Below, in pieces: positions 24,634 to 33,995 of a stretch of DNA of 45,400 nucleotides; positions within the stretch are counted from its first letter, which is position 1, and each line of letters starts with the position of its first letter. The stretch lies in assembly GCA_022360015.1 (NCBI GenBank), contig JAKSDQ010000149.1:1-45400 (forward strand), in the 5' to 3' direction. Source of the stretch: Cytophagales bacterium (GTDB taxonomy: Bacteria; Bacteroidota; Bacteroidia; Cytophagales; Cyclobacteriaceae). Position numbers and translations under genes: made by a program. The notes beneath the pieces were generated by a model. That model had not been told where the DNA came from. It did not search any database and saw only the letters and a list, made by a program, of their open reading frames with translations.

Positions 24634-24834
24634 TTACAACAACCCCCTGGGCAGGTGAAAACACCCCTTCCATTTGCCACCTTTCAGCGGGAGGAGAATT
24701 TCACCTTGGCGGTTAAGGTAGCCGAACCATTCCAGTCCGCTGAGGGAGTCGGGGAAGTGTTGCCAGGTGTACCCACCATAGCTTTTGGTCCCATTCCAGT
24801 TGCTGGGGTGGATAGCCTTTTTCATCAAGAAAAT
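24634..24834 (-). pseudogene. C-terminal remnant of an AGE-family epimerase
   Basis: The minus strand reads [20 protein letters not shown] and then [20 protein letters not shown] and FHLPRGLL before a stop at 24634. [12 protein letters not shown] is the distinctive C-terminal block of N-acylglucosamine 2-epimerase (AGE/RenBP) family proteins of about 390-410 residues. Only about 65 residues remain, and even the last few are replaced by Leu-Leu-stop. It is joined at its 5' side to a fragment of another gene in a different frame. The original epimerase would have fitted the amino-sugar theme of the island. Confidence 0.7.
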
Positions 24835-25145
24835 AAAAAATGCCACCCTACTTTCTTAATTTGCCCGAGGATTTTATCCCACTCCGCCTCGTGTTGTTCC
24901 GGCGAGAGGTGATCGTTTTTGGTGAGTTCAGAGGTATGCGCCATCAACGCTTTTTTCCCATCGATGTAAGGGTAGGTGATCCATTTTTTATAGCCACATC
25001 GTACCAGGATCACTGTGTCTATCCCAATTGATTTCATGGCTTGAAAATCCTTTTTCCATTCCGCTTCTCCCCAGTTTTGGTGGTTGATGTCATGGCTGAT
25101 TTCATCCGGAAATGTACCTGTAATATGCAATTTTTTTTCTTCCAT
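24825..25145 (-). pseudogene. N-terminal remnant of a DUF4434-like protein
   Basis: From ATG at 25145 the minus strand encodes MEEKKLHITGTFPDEISHDI, then QNWGEAEWKKDFQAMKSIGI and DTVILVRCGYKKWITYP, before breaking off after [12 protein letters not shown] and a stop. The ITGTF.DEISHDI...QNWG start and the DTVILVRCGY strand are those of a TIM-barrel, glycosidase-like Bacteroidota family that I recall as DUF4434. A full protein would be some 300 residues; about 105 remain. The break falls where AGE-family sequence starts, so one deletion probably fused two neighbouring genes. Confidence 0.6.
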
Positions 25146-25160
25146 ATGTGTTTTAACCAT

Positions 25161-25513
25161 TCAGATAATTCATTTTTCGCTCATTTTATACTACCTTTAG
25201 TTGCACGAAAGTTACTTAACCGGCAATATTAAAGAAATATTGCTTCCTTTCACACTTGGAATTGCCCCGCGAATAGGAATCATTTTCAAACGGAGGTTTA
25301 AAAATAAGCAACAAATATATATTTTCTAGACATTTTCATACACAAGCATTGACTGGTTTGAAGAACCGGTTTTATAGTCAGACCGGTTCCTTCATCAAAA
25401 AAACACCTAAGCCAGGGTTTTTGTAAGCTCCGGCTAACAAGCTGTGATGCCTTAGGCTAACCGTGAAAAGCAGGCCGCTGCCCGCTTTGAAAAATAAAGG
25501 TACGAAAAAACAA
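25161..25513. other. Long leader region upstream of susC, with a stem-loop
   Basis: No gene is seen. GAACCGGT (25363-25370) and ACCGGTTC (25382-25389) form a perfect 8-bp stem that extends on both sides (TTGAAG.../...CTTCATCAA), a likely terminator or RNA structure between the remnants and the susC promoter region. Confidence 0.45.
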
Positions 25514-25549
25514 TTTGTTCGAACACAAAATAATTTTTGCTCGTGCACA
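25514..25549. promoter_or_regulatory. Tandem LacI-family operators before susC
   Basis: Two dyads with central CG occur: TTTGTTCGAACACA at 25514-25527 and TTTGCTCGTGCACA at 25536-25549. Their centres are 22 bp apart, about two helical turns, so two dimers would sit on the same DNA face. They lie about 180-210 bp before the susC start. Confidence 0.65.
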
Positions 25550-25725
25550 GAAAAATTAAAAATAATTATTAAATTGTCAATAAGTTACCGAAACCTTAAG
25601 CCATTTAAGAGATCTAACAAAAGAAAAAAAGCGATTTGATATCGAAAATCCGGTTGTGATACACCGGTGATTCATGTTTTGTTCATGTTGAAGTTAATTT
25701 TTTTCACATAATCTAAATTTTAAAT

Positions 25726-28700
25726 ATGAAAAAAAACTTACAGACGACAGACCTAACCGGTCGGCGCCCGTTATTGGTGCTTACATTAGGTATACTGCTG
25801 TTAACCAGTTTGACTTCGTACGCGCAGCAACGGGTTACGGGAGTAGTAAAAGATGAAACAGGATTAGGATTGCCAGGTGCGACAGTCCTGATAAAAGGAA
25901 CCACTAACGGTACCGTTACTGATGCTGAAGGAAAATATAGCCTGACCGCTAGTGGCGATGCTACGCTGGTTGTTAGCTACACAGGCTATCTGGCCCAGGA
26001 AATACCGGTTAACAACAGATCGGTGATCGATGTGAATTTAGCGGCAGATCTCACCACACTTTCTGAAGTGGTGGTGACCGCTTTTGGACTTGAGAAGGAA
26101 AAAAAGGAATTGACTTATTCTACACAAAATGTCAAATTGGAGGGGCTGGCAGAAGCGCGTCCTAACCAGAACCTGGTGAATGGTTTGCAGGGAAAAGTGG
26201 CAGGGCTATCCATTCAAACATCAGGTAACGGTGTAAGTGGAGGTTCTAAAGTTGTTTTAAGGGGCAACAGGTCTATCAATGGTAACAGTCAGGCGCTGTA
26301 TGTGGTCGATGGAGTTCCGCTGGGAGGAGATATCAGTAATATCAGTCCTGATGATGTTGAGTCTATTTCGGTCTTAAAAGGGGCCAATGCCGCTGCACTT
26401 TATGGGAGCCGGGCCAATAATGGGGCTATCATTGTTACCACAAAAAAAGGAAGAAGCGGATTCAATGTAGACCTCAACTCTACTTTTACCGTGGACAGGG
26501 CCTTGCTTTTATGGGACTATCAAAATGAGTTCGGCCAGGGCAGTGAAGGTACCTATCTACCTAATTCGACCTTTAGCTGGGGACCGCGCCTGGATGGCAG
26601 GCAGGTGGCTCATTGGTCACCTTCTCCGGAACTGGCCGGAACTACTTATCCCTTCGACGCACATCCTGACAATGTAAAGGATTTCTACGATACCGGCACA
26701 AGCCTGGCCACTAACCTGGCCATCTCTGCGGGCAATGAAAAGAACAGCACCTACTTTTCCTACACCTATGAAGACAGGGCAGGCATTGTACCCAATAATG
26801 AACTGGAGCGTCACAATCTCAATTTAAGGCTTCAAAATAAAATTTCCGATAGGTTAACCCTTAACGCAAAAGCCAATTTTGTGCGTACGCTGATAGATAA
26901 TGAGTTGGTTACCGGTGAAGCCTTTGACAATCCAAATCGTCATGCTTACAGGTTGCCCCGGAATATTAGTACCGCCCAGGCAAGCAATTTTGAATATATT
27001 GATGAATTGGGTCGACTAAGGCAAAACTTTTGGGTACCCGGAGACAATGGTGGTGCCAACCCTTACTGGACTGTCAACAGAAACATCAACGAGGTCGAAG
27101 ATGACAGAATTATCGCTTTTGCCTCATTGAGCTACGAATTACTGGATGGTTTAACCGTGCTGGTGCGCAGTGGCCTTGACAGAACCAACAGGTTTAAGCA
27201 GGAAAGCTGGTATAACGATACCTACGTCATAGCCCAGAATGGTAATTACAGATCCACTTCATCGGTAACTTCTGATTGGAACACCGACGCGCTGATAACT
27301 TACAATAAAAGCTTTGGTGATTTCTCTGTTAATCTGAATGCCGGGGCCAATGCAAGGCAGCAGAGGTTCAAAGATGTAGAAACTGAGAATCAGGCGCTTA
27401 ATGTACCCAACTTATTTACGATCGGTAATGCACAGAATCTTAGAGGCAGGGAAGAACTTACCAGGTCAAATATCAATTCCTGGTATACTTTTGGGAATTT
27501 TGGTTGGAAAGAGGCGATTTTTCTCGATCTGACCTTCAGAGCTGATTACAGTTCGACCTTACCGAGCCCCTATCGGTTTACCTATCCTTCGGTAGGGCTT
27601 TCAGTGGTAGCCAATGAGTTGTTACAGCTTCCCTCAGCTATCTCTTTCCTTAAACTGAGAGGATCTTATGCAGAAGTGGGTAACGATACGGACCCTTTCT
27701 TGTTGAACAGGGAGGCAGTAACCGAGAATGGCCGCATATTCCTGTCGCCCACTAATCCTGTGGAAAATTTGCTTCCCGAGCGGACCAGGTCAGTTGAAGT
27801 GGGCTTTGATGCCAGATTCTTAAATGATCGTTTAGGGATTGATTTTACCTATTATCAAACAAATTCCGAGGATCAGTTATTCCGTCAGGACGTAACTTCT
27901 GCCGGAGGACAAAGCAGGAACTTTATCAATGGAGGAGACATTCAAAACAAAGGTGTGGAGGTAATTCTTACAGCGACCCCTATTCAGGGCAGTGAATTCA
28001 CCTGGGATCTGACTTTCAATTTTGCCAGAAATATCAGTGAAGTAGCCAGGTTAGCGGAGGGTATTCCGGAAATCAATTATGGTGCGAATTTCATGAGATC
28101 TTTCAGACTAATTGAAGGTGAAGAGTGGGGAGATATTTATTCGAGAGGTTTCCAAAGAGATGATCAGGGCCGTGTATTGGTAGATGCCGATGGCTTACCC
28201 CTTATCACTTCCGGACTGGATGTGGTGATTGGAAACTTTAACCCCGATTGGCTTGGCGGTATTGTCAGCGCCTTTACTTATAAAAATTTCAATGCCAACT
28301 TTGTAGTAGATATCAGACAGGGTGGCGATGTGGTTTCTTTTACCGAGGCGATATTGGCCGCTGACGGATTATTGGATTATACATTAACGGGCCGTGACGG
28401 TACGCTGGTTTTCGGTCAAAATGTTTTTGGCGGTGAAACGGCCGTACAAGAAAACGGCATACCTAATAACGTTGGGATAGATGCAGAGACCTTTTGGACA
28501 AATCTCGGTGGGAGAAATGCACCGATCGGAGAGGCTTTTGTGAGGGATGCTTCAAACGTCAGAATGAGGGAGATAAGCCTTGGCTATCAACTACCTGAAT
28601 CTATCCTGGCCAATTTACCTTTCAAACGTGCGAAAATTTCCTTGGTGGGCCGGAATCTGTTCTTCTTCAGCAACCAGGCAGAGGTACTGGATCCGGAGGT

Positions 28701-28845
28701 AGTAACGAATGCAACCACAGCCACTGCTTCCAGGGACAGGAACGGTAACCGGGACGCCATTGCCGGTATCACTTCAGATGGGTTTGAGTCATTTGCACCA
28801 CCGACCACAAGAAGTTTTGGTGTGAACATTCAACTTGGTTTTTAA
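25726..28845 (+). CDS. susC: SusC/RagA-type TonB-dependent outer-membrane receptor
   Basis: A 1039-residue outer-membrane transporter. A signal peptide ends at SYAQQ (about residue 34). Residues of about 36-115 are a CarboxypepD_reg-like domain (VTGVVKDETGLGLPGATVLI, then GTVTDAEGKYSL). The plug follows (LSEVVVTAFGLEKEKKELTY; VNGLQGKVAGLSIQT; ALYVVDGVPLGGDIS; GANAAALYGSRANNGAIIV), with the SusC-type signature LYGSRANNG. The rest is a 22-strand barrel ending in Phe (VNIQLGF). It imports oligosaccharides delivered by the lipoprotein lid SusD, encoded next. Two LacI-type operators upstream suggest sugar-responsive control rather than an anti-sigma or hybrid two-component system. The glycan is unknown, but the sulfatases suggest it is sulfated. 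Confidence 0.95.
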   Translation: MKKNLQTTDLTGRRPLLVLTLGILLLTSLTSYAQQRVTGVVKDETGLGLPGATVLIKGTTNGTVTDAEGKYSLTASGDATLVVSYTGYLAQEIPVNNRSVIDVNLAADLTTLSEVVVTAFGLEKEKKELTYSTQNVKLEGLAEARPNQNLVNGLQGKVAGLSIQTSGNGVSGGSKVVLRGNRSINGNSQALYVVDGVPLGGDISNISPDDVESISVLKGANAAALYGSRANNGAIIVTTKKGRSGFNVDLNSTFTVDRALLLWDYQNEFGQGSEGTYLPNSTFSWGPRLDGRQVAHWSPSPELAGTTYPFDAHPDNVKDFYDTGTSLATNLAISAGNEKNSTYFSYTYEDRAGIVPNNELERHNLNLRLQNKISDRLTLNAKANFVRTLIDNELVTGEAFDNPNRHAYRLPRNISTAQASNFEYIDELGRLRQNFWVPGDNGGANPYWTVNRNINEVEDDRIIAFASLSYELLDGLTVLVRSGLDRTNRFKQESWYNDTYVIAQNGNYRSTSSVTSDWNTDALITYNKSFGDFSVNLNAGANARQQRFKDVETENQALNVPNLFTIGNAQNLRGREELTRSNINSWYTFGNFGWKEAIFLDLTFRADYSSTLPSPYRFTYPSVGLSVVANELLQLPSAISFLKLRGSYAEVGNDTDPFLLNREAVTENGRIFLSPTNPVENLLPERTRSVEVGFDARFLNDRLGIDFTYYQTNSEDQLFRQDVTSAGGQSRNFINGGDIQNKGVEVILTATPIQGSEFTWDLTFNFARNISEVARLAEGIPEINYGANFMRSFRLIEGEEWGDIYSRGFQRDDQGRVLVDADGLPLITSGLDVVIGNFNPDWLGGIVSAFTYKNFNANFVVDIRQGGDVVSFTEAILAADGLLDYTLTGRDGTLVFGQNVFGGETAVQENGIPNNVGIDAETFWTNLGGRNAPIGEAFVRDASNVRMREISLGYQLPESILANLPFKRAKISLVGRNLFFFSNQAEVLDPEVVTNATTATASRDRNGNRDAIAGITSDGFESFAPPTTRSFGVNIQLGF

Positions 28846-28849
28846 TTAT

Positions 28850-30454
28850 ATGAAGATGTTAAAAGTAAAATCAATGAACATGTTTAAAATATATATGATC
28901 AAAGTATTGGCGGTCGTGATGGTAATTACCATGTTTAATGGCTGTACAGGAGACTTTGACGAAATAAACACGGACCCACAAAGCTTGACCCGGCCATTTC
29001 TCGAGGAAAATCCGAGTGCGTTGGGACAGGTTTTTACACATGCCCAATATTTTTCCGTCAACGGATTAAATTGGAGATTCCAGATTTCTCAAAACTTGTT
29101 TTCTGACCTTTGGTGCCAATACTATGCCACCACTGCGGTAAACTTTGATTCCGACCGGCTCACGCAGGTAGGGCGCTGGGCTGAATTGGCGTGGGAGTCT
29201 TTCTATGAACAAACCGCTCCCCAGGTCAAGTTGGTAGAAGATTTGTCGGAGGAATTCGGACTGGTTGGACTGAATGCCGTAGCCAAAATCTGGCGGGTAC
29301 ATGCCTACCATCGTATTACCGATTATTGGGGCCCTGTTCCTTACAGCCAATTTGGCAATAACGAACTCGAGGTTCCTTATGATAATCAGGAAGATATGTA
29401 TGCTGATTTTTTTACCACACTTGATGAGGCGGTAGCAGTGTTAAGTGCCAATCCTGATTTGGAGATACTTCCCGTTCCCGGTGAAGATCGCATTTATGGA
29501 GCCGATGGCGCCAAATGGATCAAGTTTGCCAATAGTTTAAGGTTGCGGTTGGCCATGCGGGTCAGGTTTGCCAATTCTTCACTGGCACAGGATGAAGCAG
29601 AGAAGGCCATTGCCGCTGGTGTGATTGAAGATAACGCTGATAATGCTTTTGTAGAAACCTCCTTGCAAGACATGAACCCCCTGAATACGATTACCAACTG
29701 GGGAGAATTCAGAATGAGTGCGGCCATGGAAAGTGTGCTGAAGGGTTATGAAGATCCTCGCATCGGGATTTACTTCAGCCCTGCGGCAGAAGGTGATTCG
29801 GACAATGACGGTGATCCCTATGAAGGTTTATTGAACGGTCAAACCAGGGTAGGTCTCGGTACCGGCCAAAACGACATTAACTCGGATGTCGGACAGCAGT
29901 TTTTACCCCTGCCTACCGGTTCAAACCCTCCAATCGTGGTTTTAAGGGCTTCTGAAGTATATCTTTTGAGGGCTGAAGGTGCTTTATTGGGATGGAATAT
30001 GGGGGGTAATGAACAGGATCTGTACGAAGAAGGTATCCGGCAATCTATGCTGGAGTATGGTATCACCGATGAAGGTGCCATTGCGGCTTATGTAGCAAGT
30101 GCGGCAACACCTGTTCCTTATGCTCCGGGTACCCAGCCTTTGACGGACATCCCTGTGGCCTATGAGTCCGGTGGATCAATTGAGAGAAGGTTAGAGCAGA
30201 TTATTACCCAAAAATGGCTGGCCCTTTATCCTAACGGATGGGAAGCCTGGGCAGAATTGAGAAGAACAGGTTACCCCAGGCAATATACCAGGGTCGCTTC
30301 CGATAATCCCGATGTAGGACCGGATGAGGTGCCCAGTAGAATGGTTTACGTTGCCAGGGAATTTACCACCAATGAAGGCGCTGTAAATGATGCCATCGGC
30401 AGGATTACCGGAGGAGACAGGAATAACTCCAAAGTGTGGTGGGATCAGCGGTAG
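28850..30454 (+). CDS. susD: SusD/RagB-family glycan-binding lipoprotein
   Basis: A 534-residue lipoprotein whose lipobox is MFNGC. The start at 28850 is 4 bp after the susC stop; ATG at 28874 (MNMFKIYM) is an alternative. The N-terminal block GDFDEINTDPQSLTRPF and the TPR-like helices (ITDYWGPVPYSQFGN, YADFFTTLDEAVAVL, WIKFANSLRLRLAMRVRF) are typical of the SusD/RagB superfamily. The C-terminal repeats end with RRLEQIITQKWLALYPNGWE and WAELRRTGYP. It forms the substrate-binding lid on the SusC barrel. The short intergenic distance makes co-translation likely. Confidence 0.93.
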   Translation: MKMLKVKSMNMFKIYMIKVLAVVMVITMFNGCTGDFDEINTDPQSLTRPFLEENPSALGQVFTHAQYFSVNGLNWRFQISQNLFSDLWCQYYATTAVNFDSDRLTQVGRWAELAWESFYEQTAPQVKLVEDLSEEFGLVGLNAVAKIWRVHAYHRITDYWGPVPYSQFGNNELEVPYDNQEDMYADFFTTLDEAVAVLSANPDLEILPVPGEDRIYGADGAKWIKFANSLRLRLAMRVRFANSSLAQDEAEKAIAAGVIEDNADNAFVETSLQDMNPLNTITNWGEFRMSAAMESVLKGYEDPRIGIYFSPAAEGDSDNDGDPYEGLLNGQTRVGLGTGQNDINSDVGQQFLPLPTGSNPPIVVLRASEVYLLRAEGALLGWNMGGNEQDLYEEGIRQSMLEYGITDEGAIAAYVASAATPVPYAPGTQPLTDIPVAYESGGSIERRLEQIITQKWLALYPNGWEAWAELRRTGYPRQYTRVASDNPDVGPDEVPSRMVYVAREFTTNEGAVNDAIGRITGGDRNNSKVWWDQR

Positions 30455-30504
30455 CATGGCTTCGGTTTTTATGAAATAACTGCGAACCATATTGTGACAT
30501 TCAC

Positions 30505-30541
30505 AACCGGGAGCATGCCGGTAATGCTCCTGGTTTGGTTT
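30505..30541 (+). terminator. Stem-loop after susD
   Basis: ACCGGGAGCAT and ATGCTCCTGGT form an 11-bp stem with one mismatch around a short loop (GCCGGTA), followed by TTTGGTTT. It probably ends or attenuates the susCD transcript before the VCBS lipoprotein gene. Confidence 0.55.
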
Positions 30542-30606
30542 CAAACCGGCAATTTGTCACGGTCTACCAGCAAAATTTTTTGTTTATAGATAATTTTCTT
30601 TCACTT

Positions 30607-33600
30607 ATGAGGCATCCCGGATTCTATGTGATATGTTTTTTCGCTTTCCTTTTTTCCTGTGGTGAAAACAACAACCAAACCCTGTTTAAGCGAAAGCCCA
30701 AAATTGCGACAGGCATAAAATTCAGAAATACACTTAAGGAAACAGAGACGCTCAACGTGCTCAACTATGGCTATTTCTACAATGGGGGAGGGGTAGCTAT
30801 CGGTGATATCAATAATGACGGGCTTCCGGATATTTATTTTACCGGTAATATGGTTAACAGCCATCTTTACCTCAATAAAGGTCACCTGAAATTTCAGGAA
30901 ATCGCCGGGCCTGCCAACGTCCGGGCCGGAGGACTGTGGAATACCGGCGTAACCATGGCAGACGTGAACGGTGATGGCTGGCTGGACATATATGTCTGCA
31001 GGTCAGCCGCAACGGCCGAAGTCAACCGGCAAAACCAGCTATTTATTAATAATGGTGATTTGACTTTCACTGAAAAAGGGGAAAAATATGGACTTAATGA
31101 TACAGGTTACTCCACGCAAGCCGCGTTTTTCGACTATGACGGCGACGGTGATTTGGACATGTTTTTGATCAATCATTCTATTCAGAAGTACGCCGGACTC
31201 AACCGCTTTACCGCAGGATACAAACAAAGATCAGATCCCAACTATGGTGACAAACTCTACCGCAACGATGGAGACCGCTTTGTCGATGTCAGCCTTAAGG
31301 CAGGTATCAAGCAAACGCTGCTGGGCTTTGGCCTGGGACTTGCTGTGGGTGATATCAACGATGACGGCTGGCTCGACGTTTATGTGGGCAATGATTACAA
31401 CGAAGAAGACTATTTATACATCAACAAGGGTGATGGCACCTTTTCGGAGTCTCTCAGAGATTATGCCGCCCAGGTCTCCATGTTTTCGATGGGTTGTGAT
31501 GTAGCAGATATCAATAACGATGGCAACCACGACATATTTACACTGGATATGCTTCCGGAGAGCAATGAAAGACTGAAAATGTCGCTGGGCCCGGAAAACT
31601 ACGACAAGTACAACCTGCTGATCGATGGTGGGTTCTTCCCGCAGGTGGGCAGAAATATGTTACACCTCAATAATGGCCAAAACAAATTTAACGAAATCGG
31701 CCAGCTCAGTGGGGTGTCGAATACCGATTGGAGCTGGGCGGTCTTGCTGGCTGACTACGATGGCGACGGTTGGAAGGACATGCTGGTGACCAATGGTTAT
31801 GCGAGGAATTACCTTGACCTGGATTTCCTCAACTATATGGTCGCTGAAAAGGTCAAAGCCAGTGACGGGCAGACCGGGTTGGATGTTTTCAACATGATTT
31901 CCCGGATTCCTCCCATCGAAGTTCCGAATTATATTTTCAGGAATAATGGGCATCTGGGATTTGATGATGTAAGTGCGGCCTGGGGCCTGGACGAAAAACT
32001 GTATTTGACCAATGGTGCCGCTTACGGTGACCTGGATAATGACGGGGATCTGGATTTGGTGTTGAACAATGTCAATGACTTTGCGGCTGTCTATGAGAAT
32101 ACCAGCCTCGAAAAACAAGGAAGTAATTTTGTGAAAGTCAGGTTTTCAATGAAACATAAAAATACTTTTGGTATCGGCACCAAAGCAGAGTTGTTTAGCG
32201 GAGGATATCGTTATATGCAGGAGTTGATGCCCACCAGGGGATTTCAATCGTCCGTAAATCCGGAACTCGTTTTTGGCATCGGGAATAACCCTGTGGTTGA
32301 CTCGCTGGTGATACGCTGGCCGGATCGAACAGTAGACGTGATCAGGGATATTAAGATCAATAATACGCTGGTGATTGAAAAGTCCGACTCAGCCGCTCCA
32401 TGGCTACCTGCTCAGGACACTGCCGCGATGCTTTTTTCCGATGTTACCGGTAAGCTCGGATTTGATACCGTCAACCAACACCGGTCTTTTACATATACCG
32501 ACTTCAAGCACAAGCGATTACTCCCTACAGGAGTACTCAATAACGGGCCAGCGATGGCAAAAGGCGACGTTAACGGTGATGGATTGGAAGATATCTATAC
32601 AGGCGCGACCCCAGGGATACCGGGGAGGCTATATGTTCAAACCAGAGCAGGAAGATTTGCCATCGCCCAGCAATTTGAAACAAGCCCGCTGACCGCCGAT
32701 GTCGATGCTTTGATATTTGATGCGAATAACGATGGGTTCAACGATTTGTACCTTGTGAAAGGGGCCGCCGCCTTTACTGCAGCACCTGAACACTTGCAGG
32801 ACAGACTTTATCTCAACAACGGAAAAGGCCAAATGAAGTATCGGACGGAGCTATTGCCTGAGATGTTTATCAGCGGCTCCGTTGTTACTTCGGCCGATTG
32901 GGATGATGACGGAGATGCCGACCTGTTTGTAGCAGGACAGATCAATTTGGAGCAATATCCCCATGCTCCGCAAAGTTTTCTGCTGGAAAATAATAATGGC
33001 TCGTTTAAAATTGTCACCGCACAAATGGCCGGGGGACTTGAGCAGGCCGGTATGATCAATGCCGCTGAATTCAGCGATTTTAACAACGACGCCAGACCCG
33101 ACCTGATCGTAGCTGGTGAGTGGATGAAGCCCATGCTTTGGCTCAATCAGGAAGACACATTTGTTTTACATGAGCAGGAATCACTGGAGCAGCATTATGG
33201 CTGGTGGAAGTCACTGCATGTCAATGACCTGGATGGTGATGGCGACCTGGATGTGGTGATGGGGAATTTTGGGATAAACAACTATTTTCAGGTGGATCAA
33301 GACTACCCGGGCATGATGATATACAAAGATTTTGACGGAAATGGGGCGATCGATCCCTTGTTTTTCCACTATATTTCAGGAGAGTTATCCTTTGCATTCA
33401 GCCGTGATGAGTTGATTAATCAAATAGCCGGTTTCAAGAAAAAATCACCTGACTATAAATCATTTTCACAATTGAAACCGGGCGATTTTTTCACCCCTGC
33501 TCAATTGTCCAATGCCGACACCCTGATTGTCAATAATCATACATCGGTTGTCTTGCGTAATAATGGCGACGGGAGCTTTCAAGTTTCGCCACTACCTTTG

Positions 33601-33915
33601 CGTTCCCAGTTTTCACCCATATATGCGATCAAATCAACGGATTTTAATGGGGATGGTATCCCCGACCTGGTTTTAGGCGGAAACCAATCATTATCGAGGG
33701 TAAGTACCGGGAAGTTTTCTGCTAACTACGGCATCATACTTCTGGGTCTGGGAAACGGTCGATTTGAATACCATGCCGAAATGAATGTCGATGGGGATAT
33801 AAGGGATATAGCTATGGTCCGGACCGGTGACGGGCACTTGTATTGTCTTATGAGCCGGAACGATGCCCGTTTAGCAGTATACAAGCTTTTAATACCATAC
33901 AATACCCCGGGTTAA
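30607..33915 (+). CDS. VCBS/FG-GAP repeat lipoprotein with ASPIC/UnbV domain
   Basis: The start is ATG at 30607 (MRHPGFYVICFFAFLFSC), giving about 1102 residues and a lipobox at FLFSC. Many calcium-binding FG-GAP/VCBS repeats follow (GDINNDGLPDIY, ADVNGDGWLDIY, FDYDGDGDLDMF, GDINDDGWLDVY and others, each a D-x-D-x-D-G type loop), forming beta-propeller blades. An ASPIC/UnbV block occurs at about residues 515-595 (GIGTKAELFSGG, PTRGFQSSVNPELVFGIG, DSLVIRWPD). Such large surface lipoproteins often follow SusCD pairs and may bind or process glycans, but no catalytic role is established. It is 152 bp after susD and separated by a stem-loop. Confidence 0.88.
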   Translation: MRHPGFYVICFFAFLFSCGENNNQTLFKRKPKIATGIKFRNTLKETETLNVLNYGYFYNGGGVAIGDINNDGLPDIYFTGNMVNSHLYLNKGHLKFQEIAGPANVRAGGLWNTGVTMADVNGDGWLDIYVCRSAATAEVNRQNQLFINNGDLTFTEKGEKYGLNDTGYSTQAAFFDYDGDGDLDMFLINHSIQKYAGLNRFTAGYKQRSDPNYGDKLYRNDGDRFVDVSLKAGIKQTLLGFGLGLAVGDINDDGWLDVYVGNDYNEEDYLYINKGDGTFSESLRDYAAQVSMFSMGCDVADINNDGNHDIFTLDMLPESNERLKMSLGPENYDKYNLLIDGGFFPQVGRNMLHLNNGQNKFNEIGQLSGVSNTDWSWAVLLADYDGDGWKDMLVTNGYARNYLDLDFLNYMVAEKVKASDGQTGLDVFNMISRIPPIEVPNYIFRNNGHLGFDDVSAAWGLDEKLYLTNGAAYGDLDNDGDLDLVLNNVNDFAAVYENTSLEKQGSNFVKVRFSMKHKNTFGIGTKAELFSGGYRYMQELMPTRGFQSSVNPELVFGIGNNPVVDSLVIRWPDRTVDVIRDIKINNTLVIEKSDSAAPWLPAQDTAAMLFSDVTGKLGFDTVNQHRSFTYTDFKHKRLLPTGVLNNGPAMAKGDVNGDGLEDIYTGATPGIPGRLYVQTRAGRFAIAQQFETSPLTADVDALIFDANNDGFNDLYLVKGAAAFTAAPEHLQDRLYLNNGKGQMKYRTELLPEMFISGSVVTSADWDDDGDADLFVAGQINLEQYPHAPQSFLLENNNGSFKIVTAQMAGGLEQAGMINAAEFSDFNNDARPDLIVAGEWMKPMLWLNQEDTFVLHEQESLEQHYGWWKSLHVNDLDGDGDLDVVMGNFGINNYFQVDQDYPGMMIYKDFDGNGAIDPLFFHYISGELSFAFSRDELINQIAGFKKKSPDYKSFSQLKPGDFFTPAQLSNADTLIVNNHTSVVLRNNGDGSFQVSPLPLRSQFSPIYAIKSTDFNGDGIPDLVLGGNQSLSRVSTGKFSANYGIILLGLGNGRFEYHAEMNVDGDIRDIAMVRTGDGHLYCLMSRNDARLAVYKLLIPYNTPG

Positions 33916-33995
33916 TTTTTATCCTTTCAACTGTCATCTGCAAAACTTCAAACCCGGCACCTGCAACCCCGAAACCCGGCCACCTCGCAACCCAC

